In this document: in pieces, positions 16,498 through 24,318 of the stretch
Numbering within the stretch: position 1 is the stretch's first letter
Layout of the letters: the number at the start of each line of letters is the position of its first letter
NCBI GenBank assembly: GCA_016288205.1
Contig: JAEEYO010000033.1
Span: forward strand, 1-36,516
DNA from: Treponema sp.
GTDB taxonomy: Bacteria > Spirochaetota > Spirochaetia > Treponematales > Treponemataceae
Length of the DNA stretch: 36,516 nt
Direction of reading: 5' to 3'
Notes under the pieces: model-generated
The model's input: the letters and a program-made list of their open reading frames with translations, nothing else
Databases searched by the model: none
Told to the model about the DNA's origin: nothing
Translations under genes and position numbers: made by a program

Positions 16498-16576
16498 GTC
16501 CACTTAACAAAATTTACACAAAATCGTTAACTCGACTTAACAAAATCAAGCAAAAATTGTTAACTCCACTTAACAA
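16491..16576. repeat. Three 20-bp palindromes with exact 33-bp period
   Basis: TTGTTAAGTCCACTTAACAA at 16491-16510 is a perfect inverted repeat (9-base arms, CC centre). Near-copies start at 16524 and 16557, differing by two to three bases. The 33-base period is about three helical turns, so a dimer could bind each copy on the same face and stack. The first copy contains the -35 box of the DUF4143 gene. An operator array is the simplest reading. Confidence 0.75.
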
Positions 16577-16609
16577 ACGCTGATCTACATGATTTGATGC
16601 TCGCCTTTT

Positions 16610-17923
16610 TTAATTCCGGACAAGATATGTCTCCATCTCTCCGAATCCCTTGATGTGCGTGACAGGCTGCATCTCAAGACTGTGGTTCGGCTCAAGTTTT
16701 TTCGCAAGATACGGAGAGACATTGATTCTGTCAGGAACACCGTAGGACTCCATCCTTGAGGCAAGGTTCACGGCCTCTCCCCAAAGGTCATAGATGAATT
16801 TTTTCTTTCCGATGATTCCAGCGACTACAGGCCCGGTGTTGAGTCCTATCCTTACCTGGATGCTCGTTCCGTTTCTCTTGTTGAATCCCTCAAGCAGCTT
16901 TAAAACCGCAAACGCGAACCTCAGCATCTCCTCGTGGTTTTCCTCATAATAATCCGGGATTCCGGCGGCGGCCATGTAGGAGTCACCCATCGTCTTGATT
17001 TTCTCAACCCTGAAAACGCTCAAAAGGTCATCAATCTGTGAGAAGAATTTATTCAGCAGCACGACAATCTTCTGCGCGCCTATGTCGTTAGAAAGCTTGG
17101 AGAAATTCACGAGGTCAAGGAACATGATCGTAACGTCGTTGAACTGCTCGGTGAAAGTTGAGTGAGAGTCCTTCAGTCTGTCGGCGACCGACTCTGGAAG
17201 AATGTTCAGAAGCAGCTCCCTGTTCTTTTTGTTCGCGTTGTTCAGTGCCTTGATCATTTTCATGTCGGGATTCTCAATCGTGAAGTACATTATCATTATG
17301 GTGGCCGCGGTTCCGAATCCGATTATGAGAAGCTCCTTGTTGAACATCTGCACGATGGCGATGATTCCTTCCATAATACAGAAGCTGTAGATGGAAATCT
17401 GTTTTGCAGGAGGAATGTTCCTGATGTTGATGAGGAGAACAATCACCACATAGATTACGGAGATTGTCGAGAACATGTATACGGTGTCGCTCGCGGGTCC
17501 GTAGCTGTAGATGAATTTTCCCTCGCCGCCGTAAAGAAGCTCCCTTGTCAAAACAAGCACGCAGCTTACAATCAGACCGATGATTATGACTCCCGCCTGA
17601 ATCTGCTTTGAGGTCCTTCTCCATTTCGGCATTCCGGAATATGGCGTGTTTGCGAGCGTGTACAAACCAATACAGGCGATGTATGCGAGCATGGCGATGA
17701 GATAGCCCTTTGAAAGAAAGTTGTTGAGTCTCGGACACAGTTCCCGGTTTGTGATTGAGATGACGCTCGCGATGTCAAGGATAAGCTCAACCACCGTTAT
17801 GATGAGCAAAGCCCGGTAGATTGAATTCTGCAAGGAGTGGAATCTTTCCTTTGCGAAAAACACGACGAGAAGAATCAATACTACAATCAGACCTGCTATC
17901 TGAAACTCTATGTTATACGGCAT
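16610..17923 (-). CDS. Membrane-bound class III adenylate cyclase
   Basis: A 437-residue protein. Residues 5-215 contain about seven hydrophobic segments, placing the N-terminal half in the inner membrane as a possible sensor. After the linker RELLLNILPESVADRLK comes the class III catalytic domain (about 262-437). Metal-binding aspartates are D270 (MFLDLVNFS) and D314 (KTMGDSYMA). The adenine-selective pair is K310 and D379, and IYDLWGEAVNLASR supplies N386 and R390, so the enzyme should make cyclic AMP from ATP as a homodimer. All key residues are present. The promoter lies in the short gap after the lipoprotein gene and puts the -10 box six bases from the ATG, again without a Shine-Dalgarno. 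The membrane domain's ligand is unknown. Confidence 0.9.
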   Translation of the reverse strand: MPYNIEFQIAGLIVVLILLVVFFAKERFHSLQNSIYRALLIITVVELILDIASVISITNRELCPRLNNFLSKGYLIAMLAYIACIGLYTLANTPYSGMPKWRRTSKQIQAGVIIIGLIVSCVLVLTRELLYGGEGKFIYSYGPASDTVYMFSTISVIYVVIVLLINIRNIPPAKQISIYSFCIMEGIIAIVQMFNKELLIIGFGTAATIMIMYFTIENPDMKMIKALNNANKKNRELLLNILPESVADRLKDSHSTFTEQFNDVTIMFLDLVNFSKLSNDIGAQKIVVLLNKFFSQIDDLLSVFRVEKIKTMGDSYMAAAGIPDYYEENHEEMLRFAFAVLKLLEGFNKRNGTSIQVRIGLNTGPVVAGIIGKKKFIYDLWGEAVNLASRMESYGVPDRINVSPYLAKKLEPNHSLEMQPVTHIKGFGEMETYLVRN

Positions 17924-17929
17924 ATTTTA

Positions 17930-17958
17930 AGTATAACTTAGATAATGGAATTTTACAA
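17930..17958 (-). promoter_or_regulatory. Promoter of the adenylate cyclase gene, probably leaderless
   Basis: On the minus strand TTGTAA (17953-17958) and TATACT (17930-17935) are 17 bases apart. The six bases TAAAAT separate the -10 from the ATG, and no Shine-Dalgarno fits, so the start codon should be at the 5' end of the mRNA. Confidence 0.65.
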
Positions 17959-17967
17959 GGTCTCTTT

Positions 17968-18987
17968 TTAATGCCAGTAAAAATCAATGATTCTCACATT
18001 GCCGGACTTGGTGTTGATTTCATAAAAGCGGTTCGGCTCATAGTTCACATCGTCATATCCGCCCTGGGCCATGTAGTACTCGTTCTCCGTGTCTCCGCCT
18101 CCTCCTATGTCAACCACGAGAGTGAGCCCTTCATCGGTGATGAAAAAGTTCATGTGGGAGTCCGCTGTGTGAAGATAAAATCCTGTGTCTACCGTGTGGC
18201 TTCCGGCTCCCTTGAACCGTCCTCCCTTTCCGTCCACGACCTCAAGCCGCGTCTCTCTGTCTGTGTAAAGATCATAACTCCAGCTGATGTCCGGGGCCGA
18301 TTTTTCCATTTTTGAAAGACGCATTATTGTCCCGACTGCCTCGGAAAGTTTCTGTCTGTCCGTCTCATTCTCAATCAGTTTCTTTGAGCGACCGAAAATC
18401 CGCTCCAGCTCCTCGAATCTTTTGCGCGACATTCGCTCGATGTAGTTATGCAGATGTCCCGTCTCGTCGTCGATGTAATGCTCAAGCAGTCTCCGTGCGA
18501 CCTCAATGCGGTTTGACTCCGACGCGTGAAGATAGTTGAAAAGATAACGCGCGCTGTATCCCTCTTTTTCAAGGACATAAGACGGGAAAAGATTTTTCTC
18601 ATATCCGTCTTCGGCGCAGTTGATGTCGGTCAAAAGCATGAAGGCGATGTCTCCGTCTCTGAGCGGGGTAGCGATGTCGGGGATGAAGAAATTTGTGGGT
18701 TCGTCGCAAAGCATACGGCGGATCAGATAATAGTTTGTCTTTGTCCCGCGTTTCACATAAGCGTCGTAAAATTTGTTTCCGCTCGAAGGATATGTGTCAA
18801 GTGAATGAAGTTCGACAAAGGATTTCTCCGGTGAATGTGGCTCCACTGATCCTGCGCTTGCAAGAATCTTCTCGAAATCTTTTTCCTCGCGTCCGTCCTT
18901 GTAATGCGCCACGCAGGATGAGAACAAAAGCGAAAAAATCAATATGGTGATGAGGGTGATTCTTTTTTTCATGTCAGCTATTCTCAT
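17968..18987 (-). CDS. Lipoprotein of unknown function
   Basis: The 339-residue product has a lipoprotein signal: MKKRITLITILIFSLLFSSC, with the lipobox ending at the cysteine (residue 25 from the first ATG). It should be lipid-anchored and exported. The first ATG overlaps the stop of the upstream gene (ATGA), giving translational coupling; a second ATG at 18972 would give a more compact signal peptide. The mature part is mixed, acidic and without a recognised domain. The C-terminal third is rich in strands (TGFYLHTADSHMNFFITDEGLTLVVDIGGGGDTENEYYMAQGG), ending YEINTKSGNVRIIDFYWH. It pairs with the YARHG protein in one transcript, so they may act together in the envelope. Function is unknown. 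Confidence 0.75.
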   Translation of the reverse strand: MRIADMKKRITLITILIFSLLFSSCVAHYKDGREEKDFEKILASAGSVEPHSPEKSFVELHSLDTYPSSGNKFYDAYVKRGTKTNYYLIRRMLCDEPTNFFIPDIATPLRDGDIAFMLLTDINCAEDGYEKNLFPSYVLEKEGYSARYLFNYLHASESNRIEVARRLLEHYIDDETGHLHNYIERMSRKRFEELERIFGRSKKLIENETDRQKLSEAVGTIMRLSKMEKSAPDISWSYDLYTDRETRLEVVDGKGGRFKGAGSHTVDTGFYLHTADSHMNFFITDEGLTLVVDIGGGGDTENEYYMAQGGYDDVNYEPNRFYEINTKSGNVRIIDFYWH

Positions 18988-19880
18988 CCCCGGCTTTTCT
19001 TTCCTTCATATCGTTTGATGTTCTCAAGGATATGTTTTTCAAAATTTTGCAGCGAGTCCTCGGAAAAATCATCGCTCGGTTTGTACCAGTCAAAGTCGGA
19101 GAAAATTTTTTTCAGCTCATCCGTGGCGAATTTATAACCGTGCTTTGCATAAATGAGATTCCTCAGCATCTTCAGATCCTTTTTGGAACTTTGGTATTTG
19201 GATGCGCTGAGATTGATGTATTTTTCGTCGTTCCAGTAGAACAGCGGGATTGTCTGCACGATTTTGTTGGTCCTGCGATAGACCCATTTTCCGGTTGACT
19301 CCATCTCGTAAATGTTTGCCGAAAGACCCTCAATCTTCAAGACGTAGTTTGACAGGCACAGTGCCCCGGAGTCATCCACGTAAGTTGGCGTAAGATTAAA
19401 ATGATATTTCTTTCCATAAATAGTGACCTCGGATCCTCTTATGGAAATGTTCCTGTTGTGAAGCGCGTCCACGAAAATTATTGAAAGGACTTTTTCCGCG
19501 TATGCATCGTAATCATTTTTCTTCGCCGAGATTCTTCGGTAGGACAGACCGTTTTCATCAAGGATAAATCTCTCGTCGCCGCGTTTTATGAAGGACCACT
19601 GCGCGAAATCTTCAGCCTTCACAGCATATCCGTCCATGAACTCAACCTGCGAGTAGCAGATGTTTTCCTCAAGCGAAAGAATGTCGTAGCTGGAATTTGC
19701 TATGGTGTACAGGGCCTCCTGATAGGACATTTTTTCCTTCAAAAGCATTTCCATCTGCACCGGCATGTAGGTTCCTATAAAATCCTCGGGTACATTCTTG
19801 AGCTCATGGTCCGACGCGCAGAGTCTGGATGCAAGAAACATGCAGACTGACAGTAAAATAAACTTTTTCATACTTTTCAT
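18984..19880 (-). CDS. Exported YARHG-domain protein
   Basis: The start at 19880 is set by AGGAG seven bases upstream. The 298-residue product begins MKSMKKFILLSVCMFLASRLCA, a signal peptide with cleavage probable near residue 22 (a lipobox is not clear). The C-terminal segment LRNLIYAKHGYKFATDELKKIFSDFDWYKP (about 246-275) is a complete YARHG domain, an extracellular module named after this motif and thought to bind or process cell-surface material. The middle, with repeated strand patterns (GDERFILDENGLSYRRI), is not recognised. It is the first gene of a two-gene unit with the lipoprotein, overlapping it by four bases, and is divergent from gltA. Domain call is firm; role is unknown. Confidence 0.8.
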   Translation of the reverse strand: MKSMKKFILLSVCMFLASRLCASDHELKNVPEDFIGTYMPVQMEMLLKEKMSYQEALYTIANSSYDILSLEENICYSQVEFMDGYAVKAEDFAQWSFIKRGDERFILDENGLSYRRISAKKNDYDAYAEKVLSIIFVDALHNRNISIRGSEVTIYGKKYHFNLTPTYVDDSGALCLSNYVLKIEGLSANIYEMESTGKWVYRRTNKIVQTIPLFYWNDEKYINLSASKYQSSKKDLKMLRNLIYAKHGYKFATDELKKIFSDFDWYKPSDDFSEDSLQNFEKHILENIKRYEGKKSRG

Positions 19881-19968
19881 AATGTGCTCCTGAAAAATTG
19901 GATGCATTGCTTATATATAGAACAGTATTGCGTTTTGTTTGTAACATGTCAACACTCGCACATCCCCC

Positions 19969-19997
19969 TTGAACAGAATTAAAAACTCTTGTATAAT
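19969..19997 (+). promoter_or_regulatory. Promoter of gltA
   Basis: TTGAAC (19969-19974) and TATAAT (19992-19997) are separated by exactly 17 bases, a near-consensus sigma70 promoter. Transcription should start near 20004, leaving a leader of about 44 bases ending in GGGAGG before the gltA ATG. Confidence 0.8.
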
Positions 19998-20047
19998 TAT
20001 ACAAATATAAATTTAAGCTTGAAAATAGAAAAACGGGAGGCTCACCA

Positions 20048-21478
20048 ATGGAATTCGGTACGATCGAATATGACGACCTGATGCAAAAACTTACAAAGCT
20101 CGCTCAATGCAACGACCCCATTGACCCTGCTCTTTATCAGAAATATGACGTAAAAAGGGGACTCCGGCAGGCTGACGGTCGCGGTGTTCTCGTGGGACTG
20201 ACGAGGATAGGTGATGTCGTCGGCTATGAGGTTGACGCTAACGGAAAAAAAGTGGCGGTTCCTGGCCGTCTGATTTACCGTGGATATTCCGTAGAGGACA
20301 TTGTGCATGACACTGAGAAGCACCATCAGTTCGGATATGAGCAGTGCGTGTATCTCCTTCTTTTCGGACAGCTCCCGACCCAGGATCAGCTTGATGAGTT
20401 CAACCGCGTGCTCGGAATGTTGCGCACACTTCCTCCGAATTTCACCGAGGACATGATTATGAAGGCACCCTCAAGCGACATCATGAACAAAATTGCGCGT
20501 GGTGTCCTTGCCTCATATTCCTATGACAACGACCCTGAGAACCGTGACGTGAGGAACATACTCCGCCAGTGCATTGAGCTCATTTCCCGTTTCAGCACTC
20601 TTGCGGCATACGGATATCAGGCGAAGAGACGCTACTACGACGGAAAGAGCATGTACATACACAATCCCGACCCGAATTTGAGTACGGCCGAGAATTTCCT
20701 CCGTCTCATCAGGAGCGACAAATCATACACAAGGCTTGAGGCTGAGATTCTTGACCTTGCCCTGATTCTTCACGCCGAGCATGGTGGAGGAAACAACTCG
20801 TCACTTACAATCCACGTGGTCTCATCCGCTGACACAGACACGTATTCCGCTGTTGCCGCTGCAGTTGGCTCATTGAAGGGCCGCCGTCATGGTGGAGCGA
20901 ACATCCGCGTAATGGAAATGATGGACGACATCAAGGCCCACGTGAAGGACTGGAGCAGCGAGAGTGAGGTCGCGGACTATCTGAGAAAAATCGTGCGTAA
21001 GGAAGCGTTCGACCACACCGGACTCATCTACGGACAGGGACATGCCGTTTACACAATCAGTGACCCGCGTGCCGTGTTGCTGCGTGAAAAGGCCGCCGAG
21101 CTCGCAAAGGAAAAGGGATGTGAGGAAGAGTTCAATCTCTACAATCTGATTGACAAGCTTGCCCCACAGATCCTCTACGAAAGGGTCGGCGACAAAAAGA
21201 GATTCTGCACCAACGTTGATTTCTACTCAGGATTCGTCTACACCATGCTGAACATCCCACGCGAGCTTTACACTCCGCTTTTTGCCATTGCCCGAATCGC
21301 AGGTTGGAGCGCGCACCGTGTGGAGGAGATTGTCGCAGGTGGAAGAATCTACCGCCCCGCATACAAGAATGTGTCGGAGGAGCGTGAGTACATCCCGATT
21401 GAGGACCGCGTCATAGCACCTCTTGGACCGGAGCCTGCCGAAAGCGACGAGGTTTGCACGGCCGGACCGTCTGACTAA
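20048..21478 (+). CDS. gltA: Citrate synthase
   Basis: A 476-residue citrate synthase with GGGAGG seven bases before the ATG. The catalytic triad is visible: H245 in LHAEHGGG, H281 in RRHGGAN, and D391 in NVDFYSG. VPGRLIYRGYSVEDI near 72-85 and IYRPAYK near 434-440 are conserved family blocks. It condenses acetyl-CoA with oxaloacetate to citrate in the cytoplasm; in treponemes without a full TCA cycle this would feed glutamate synthesis. It is in the long, cysteine-containing class found in many anaerobes (about 450-480 residues). The N-terminal 70 residues are an extra segment common in this class. A strong promoter lies upstream and the PAP2 gene starts 17 bases after its stop, so the two are probably co-transcribed. 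Methylcitrate synthase activity is a minor alternative. Confidence 0.95.
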   Translation: MEFGTIEYDDLMQKLTKLAQCNDPIDPALYQKYDVKRGLRQADGRGVLVGLTRIGDVVGYEVDANGKKVAVPGRLIYRGYSVEDIVHDTEKHHQFGYEQCVYLLLFGQLPTQDQLDEFNRVLGMLRTLPPNFTEDMIMKAPSSDIMNKIARGVLASYSYDNDPENRDVRNILRQCIELISRFSTLAAYGYQAKRRYYDGKSMYIHNPDPNLSTAENFLRLIRSDKSYTRLEAEILDLALILHAEHGGGNNSSLTIHVVSSADTDTYSAVAAAVGSLKGRRHGGANIRVMEMMDDIKAHVKDWSSESEVADYLRKIVRKEAFDHTGLIYGQGHAVYTISDPRAVLLREKAAELAKEKGCEEEFNLYNLIDKLAPQILYERVGDKKRFCTNVDFYSGFVYTMLNIPRELYTPLFAIARIAGWSAHRVEEIVAGGRIYRPAYKNVSEEREYIPIEDRVIAPLGPEPAESDEVCTAGPSD

Positions 21479-21495
21479 AAAACAAGGGGTATAAT

Positions 21496-22086
21496 ATGGA
21501 AGGAAATATACTGCTTTTTATTCAGGACAACATCAGGCAGCCGTGGCTTAACCCCATTATGGTCGGAATCACATCCCTCGCGGACTCAGGACTCATCTGG
21601 GCTGTGGTCTGTTTCACTCTTTTTCTGATTCCGAAGACACGCAAGCTTGGAACAATGTGCTGCTTTGCGTTTTTGTTTATGGTCATCCTGAACAATCTCA
21701 CCATCAAGATGATTGTGGACCGAACACGTCCTTTCGTCGTGGTAAAGAATCTCGTGCCCCTCGGTCGCATACCGAGCGACTCATCGTTTCCGTCGGGACA
21801 CACTGCGTCATCCTTTGCGGTCGCAACTGTGATTCTCTGCCGCACCAAGCTCCGCATCGGCATTCCCTGCATGATTCTTGCCGTCCTGATTTCTCTCTCC
21901 CGTCTCTATGTCGGAGTGCATTATCCCACGGACGTGCTTGTCGGATTTGTGGTCGGCATTCTGTGCGCTTTCATCGGAATGAGGGTCGGGAAGTTCGCGT
22001 ATACGAAAGTCACCGGAAAATTCCCTGTGCTCGCGAAGTTTCCGTTCTGCTGGCGTAAAGAGAAAAGCGAAGTATCGGAAAGCTGA
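21496..22086 (+). CDS. PAP2-family membrane phosphatase
   Basis: A 196-residue integral membrane protein with AAGGGG six to seven bases before its ATG. The three PAP2 phosphatase motifs are intact: KMIVDRTRP (71-79), FPSGHT (98-103) and SRLYVGVHYPTD (135-146). Five or six hydrophobic segments surround them. Enzymes of this family dephosphorylate lipid phosphates such as undecaprenyl pyrophosphate or phosphatidate at the outer face of the inner membrane. The gene directly follows gltA; there is no obvious metabolic link, so co-transcription may be incidental. The exact substrate cannot be told from sequence; undecaprenyl pyrophosphate phosphatase is plausible given the size. Confidence 0.9.
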   Translation: MEGNILLFIQDNIRQPWLNPIMVGITSLADSGLIWAVVCFTLFLIPKTRKLGTMCCFAFLFMVILNNLTIKMIVDRTRPFVVVKNLVPLGRIPSDSSFPSGHTASSFAVATVILCRTKLRIGIPCMILAVLISLSRLYVGVHYPTDVLVGFVVGILCAFIGMRVGKFAYTKVTGKFPVLAKFPFCWRKEKSEVSES

Positions 22087-22151
22087 GAGTGTAAAGTGGA
22101 AAGATTCTGCTTTTTTGCTGAAACAATTAGTTGATTTAGGATAGAAGATTT

Positions 22152-22718
22152 ATGCTCAGACAACTTCTGGATTTGTATTTGACGTTCTTTAAAATCGGGG
22201 CGGTGACATTCGGCGGCGGATATGCGATGCTTCCAATCTTGGAAAGAGAGCTCGTGAACAAGAAAAAGTGGGCGACGAGCGAGGATCTTTTGGACTACTA
22301 TGCCATCTCTCAGGTGACTCCTGGTGTCATTGCCGTCAACGTCTCAACTTTCATCGGATTCAGGCAGCGTGGTGTTCCGGGCGGAATATGCGCGACCATG
22401 GGCGTTGTGACTCCCTCGGTAATTATAATCAGCATAATCGCGATGTTCATCTCCAATTTTGAGGATATCGTCTGGGTGCAGAAAATGCTCGCTGGAATCA
22501 ACGTCGCCGTGGCAGCTCTTTTGACCTATGCCGTTTTCAACTTCGCAAAAAAATCAATAAAAAAATGGTGGGGCGCGATTTTTTATCTCGCGGCGTTTTC
22601 CGCAATTTATTTTCTGAAGCTTCCCTCCGTCGTGGTGATTGTGTCGGCGGCTGTCCTTGGAATCCTCGTGACATGGCTTACTGGCGGGCTGAGAAAAAAG
22701 GAGGATGAGAAAAAATGA
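22152..22718 (+). CDS. Chromate transporter subunit (CHR domain), first half
   Basis: A 188-residue membrane protein of the CHR family: FFKIGAVTFGGGYAMLPILERELV at about 12-35, QVTPGVIAVNVSTFIGFRQRG at about 55-75, and GVVTPSVIIISIIAMF follow the family pattern. Short-chain CHR proteins consist of a single domain and work as pairs, here with the following gene. They export chromate or a related anion using a proton gradient; in an anaerobe the physiological substrate may be sulfate-like. The ATG has AGGA eight to nine bases upstream. It lies 65 bases after the PAP2 gene, with a four-base overlap (ATGA) with the second subunit. Confidence 0.88.
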   Translation: MLRQLLDLYLTFFKIGAVTFGGGYAMLPILERELVNKKKWATSEDLLDYYAISQVTPGVIAVNVSTFIGFRQRGVPGGICATMGVVTPSVIIISIIAMFISNFEDIVWVQKMLAGINVAVAALLTYAVFNFAKKSIKKWWGAIFYLAAFSAIYFLKLPSVVVIVSAAVLGILVTWLTGGLRKKEDEKK

Positions 22719-23296
22719 TGACTGGAATCCTCGGGCTCGTGCAGCTCTTTTTCATATTCTTTTACGTGGGACTTTTCGCCGTGGGAGGAGGACTTGTTGC
22801 GGCTACTTTCATGCAGCAGATTCTCGTGGAAAGATTCGCGGTGATTTCCCAGGAAAAATTCTACACGATGATGGCCATTTCGGAAAGTACTCCGGGCCCC
22901 ATAGGAATCAACCTTGCGACTTACTGCGGAACCGAGCTTTACGGACCTGTGGGCGGAATTGTCACTACCCTGGGGGAGATCGCTCCGTCACTCATAATCA
23001 TAATGCTGATTGCAAGGTTCTTCTCAAACTTTCAGAAGAAACCTGTGGTTCAGGCTGCCTTCAACGGATTGCGTCCTGCCACAGCCGGAATGGTTCTTGT
23101 CGCCATGCTCAACGTGCTTTTCATAACCGTGCTGAATCTTCCGCTTTTCCGCGACACAGGAAGCATAGCGAGCCTCTTTCAGTGGAAGTCAATGATTTTC
23201 TATGCCCTCGCGCTGGTGGTTCTCTTTGTCTTCAAAAAAATCCATCCGGTTTTCATCGTTCTTGCCGGTGCCGTTTTCGGACTGATTTTTCTCTGA
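22715..23296 (+). CDS. Chromate transporter subunit (CHR domain), second half
   Basis: A 193-residue partner of the previous gene, overlapping it by four bases (ATGA), with AAAGGAGGATG upstream as Shine-Dalgarno. Conserved blocks are FFYVGLFAVGGGLVAATFMQQILV (about 15-38), ISESTPGPIGINLATYCG (about 55-72) and LGEIAPSLIIIMLIARF (about 87-103), plus the LRPATAGMVL segment. The two subunits should form antiparallel halves of one transporter, as in other split CHR systems. The 3' end of the gene overlaps the 3' end of the 4Fe-4S gene on the other strand by 108 bases. Confidence 0.88.
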   Translation: MMTGILGLVQLFFIFFYVGLFAVGGGLVAATFMQQILVERFAVISQEKFYTMMAISESTPGPIGINLATYCGTELYGPVGGIVTTLGEIAPSLIIIMLIARFFSNFQKKPVVQAAFNGLRPATAGMVLVAMLNVLFITVLNLPLFRDTGSIASLFQWKSMIFYALALVVLFVFKKIHPVFIVLAGAVFGLIFL

Positions 23297-24157
23297 GATT
23301 TTTTTCTCCGATACACAGATTGCGATTGCACCAACTGGACAGATGTCTGCGCATTTTCCGCACATGATGCACTCTCCGCTCCTTGCTTCTTTCACCGGGT
23401 TCACGTCCATCGGGCATGCACTGCCGCATTTTCCGCATGACACGCATTTTCCCTTGTCCACCGAGACATGCATGAGCGAGACTTTGTTCAGCATTGCATA
23501 GATTGCGCCGAGAGGACAGAGCGTTTTACAGAAAAATCTGTGGATGAAAACACAGAGCAGGAGGACTATAATCAGCACGGAGATTTTTAAAACGAAGAGT
23601 CCACCGAGTGCGGATTTCAGCTCAGGGTTTGTCGCAATCAGTGGAAGAGCCGCCTCAAGACTTCCCGCCGGGCAGATGTATTTGCAGAACGCAGGGTCTC
23701 CGCTTCCGGCATAGTTTGTGTCGGCAACAGGAAGAATCAGGACGAAGACAAGCAGCACGGCATATTTTATGTAGCGAAGTGGCTTCCACAGCCTGATTTT
23801 TTTCCCCGGGATTTTGTGGATGATTTCCTGAATCAGACCGAAGGGGCAGAGAAAGCCGCAGATTGCCCTGCCGAAAATCACTCCGAACGCGAGAATCAGA
23901 CCGGTGACGTAAAATGAAAAGTTGAATTTGGTGGAGCCGCTCACAGCCTGCATCGCGCCGATCGGACATGAGAAAGCAGCCGCGGGACATGAGTAGCAGT
24001 TGAGACCTGGGACACAGAATTTTTTCCATTTTCCCGTATAGATTTTTCCGCTTATGAAATTCGCGACGTGGGAGTTGCAGAATCCGAATGCCGCAATCTG
24101 GATGAGTTTTCGTCTCAGAGGATTTTTTATCCCGGGATTTTTTTTATGCTTTCCCAT
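23189..24157 (-). CDS. NapH/YccM-like membrane 4Fe-4S protein
   Basis: A 322-residue protein with about four membrane helices and many cysteines. CYSCPAAAFSCPIG (54-67), CGFLCPFG (100-107) and CKTLCPLG (210-217) are the membrane-associated cysteine motifs of the NapH/RnfB-like family. Two ferredoxin clusters follow: CVSCGKCGSACPMD (238-251) and CIMCGKCADICPVG (263-276). It should pass electrons between the quinone pool or cytosol and the periplasm. It starts one base after the CXXC peptide stop and closes the TlpA / CXXC / 4Fe-4S operon, suggesting it supplies reducing power to the exported thioredoxin-like protein. The last 36 residues are hydrophilic and lie opposite the chromate transporter's end. 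Confidence 0.88.
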   Translation of the reverse strand: MGKHKKNPGIKNPLRRKLIQIAAFGFCNSHVANFISGKIYTGKWKKFCVPGLNCYSCPAAAFSCPIGAMQAVSGSTKFNFSFYVTGLILAFGVIFGRAICGFLCPFGLIQEIIHKIPGKKIRLWKPLRYIKYAVLLVFVLILPVADTNYAGSGDPAFCKYICPAGSLEAALPLIATNPELKSALGGLFVLKISVLIIVLLLCVFIHRFFCKTLCPLGAIYAMLNKVSLMHVSVDKGKCVSCGKCGSACPMDVNPVKEARSGECIMCGKCADICPVGAIAICVSEKKISEKNQSENGTGKNDENRMDFFEDKENHQREGIENH

Positions 24158-24158
24158 C

Positions 24159-24308
24159 TCAGCCCAGTCCTATGCACTCCATGCAGATACGCACGGCCTT
24201 TTTCAGAACCGTCCTTGCCTCTCCCCGCATCAGCCCTACGGTTATGAGAGCGACAGAGAGAGAGAGTAGAAAGACGCATGTAAGAATTCTCCGCGTGTTT
24301 TTTTTCAT
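24159..24308 (-). CDS. CD1871A-family CXXC membrane peptide
   Basis: A 49-residue peptide starting at the ATG ending at 24308. Residues 8-27 form one membrane helix, followed by RGEARTVLKKAVRICMECIGLG, with the CXXC at C42-C45 and the family's ECIGxG ending. This matches the CD1871A family of short CXXC proteins, which recur between a TlpA-like lipoprotein and a 4Fe-4S membrane protein in clostridia and treponemes. It starts 10 bases after the TlpA stop and ends one base before the 4Fe-4S start. It probably relays thiol electrons within this complex; that role is inferred from the conserved context. Confidence 0.85.
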   Translation of the reverse strand: MKKNTRRILTCVFLLSLSVALITVGLMRGEARTVLKKAVRICMECIGLG

Positions 24309-24318
24309 CGCACTTCTT

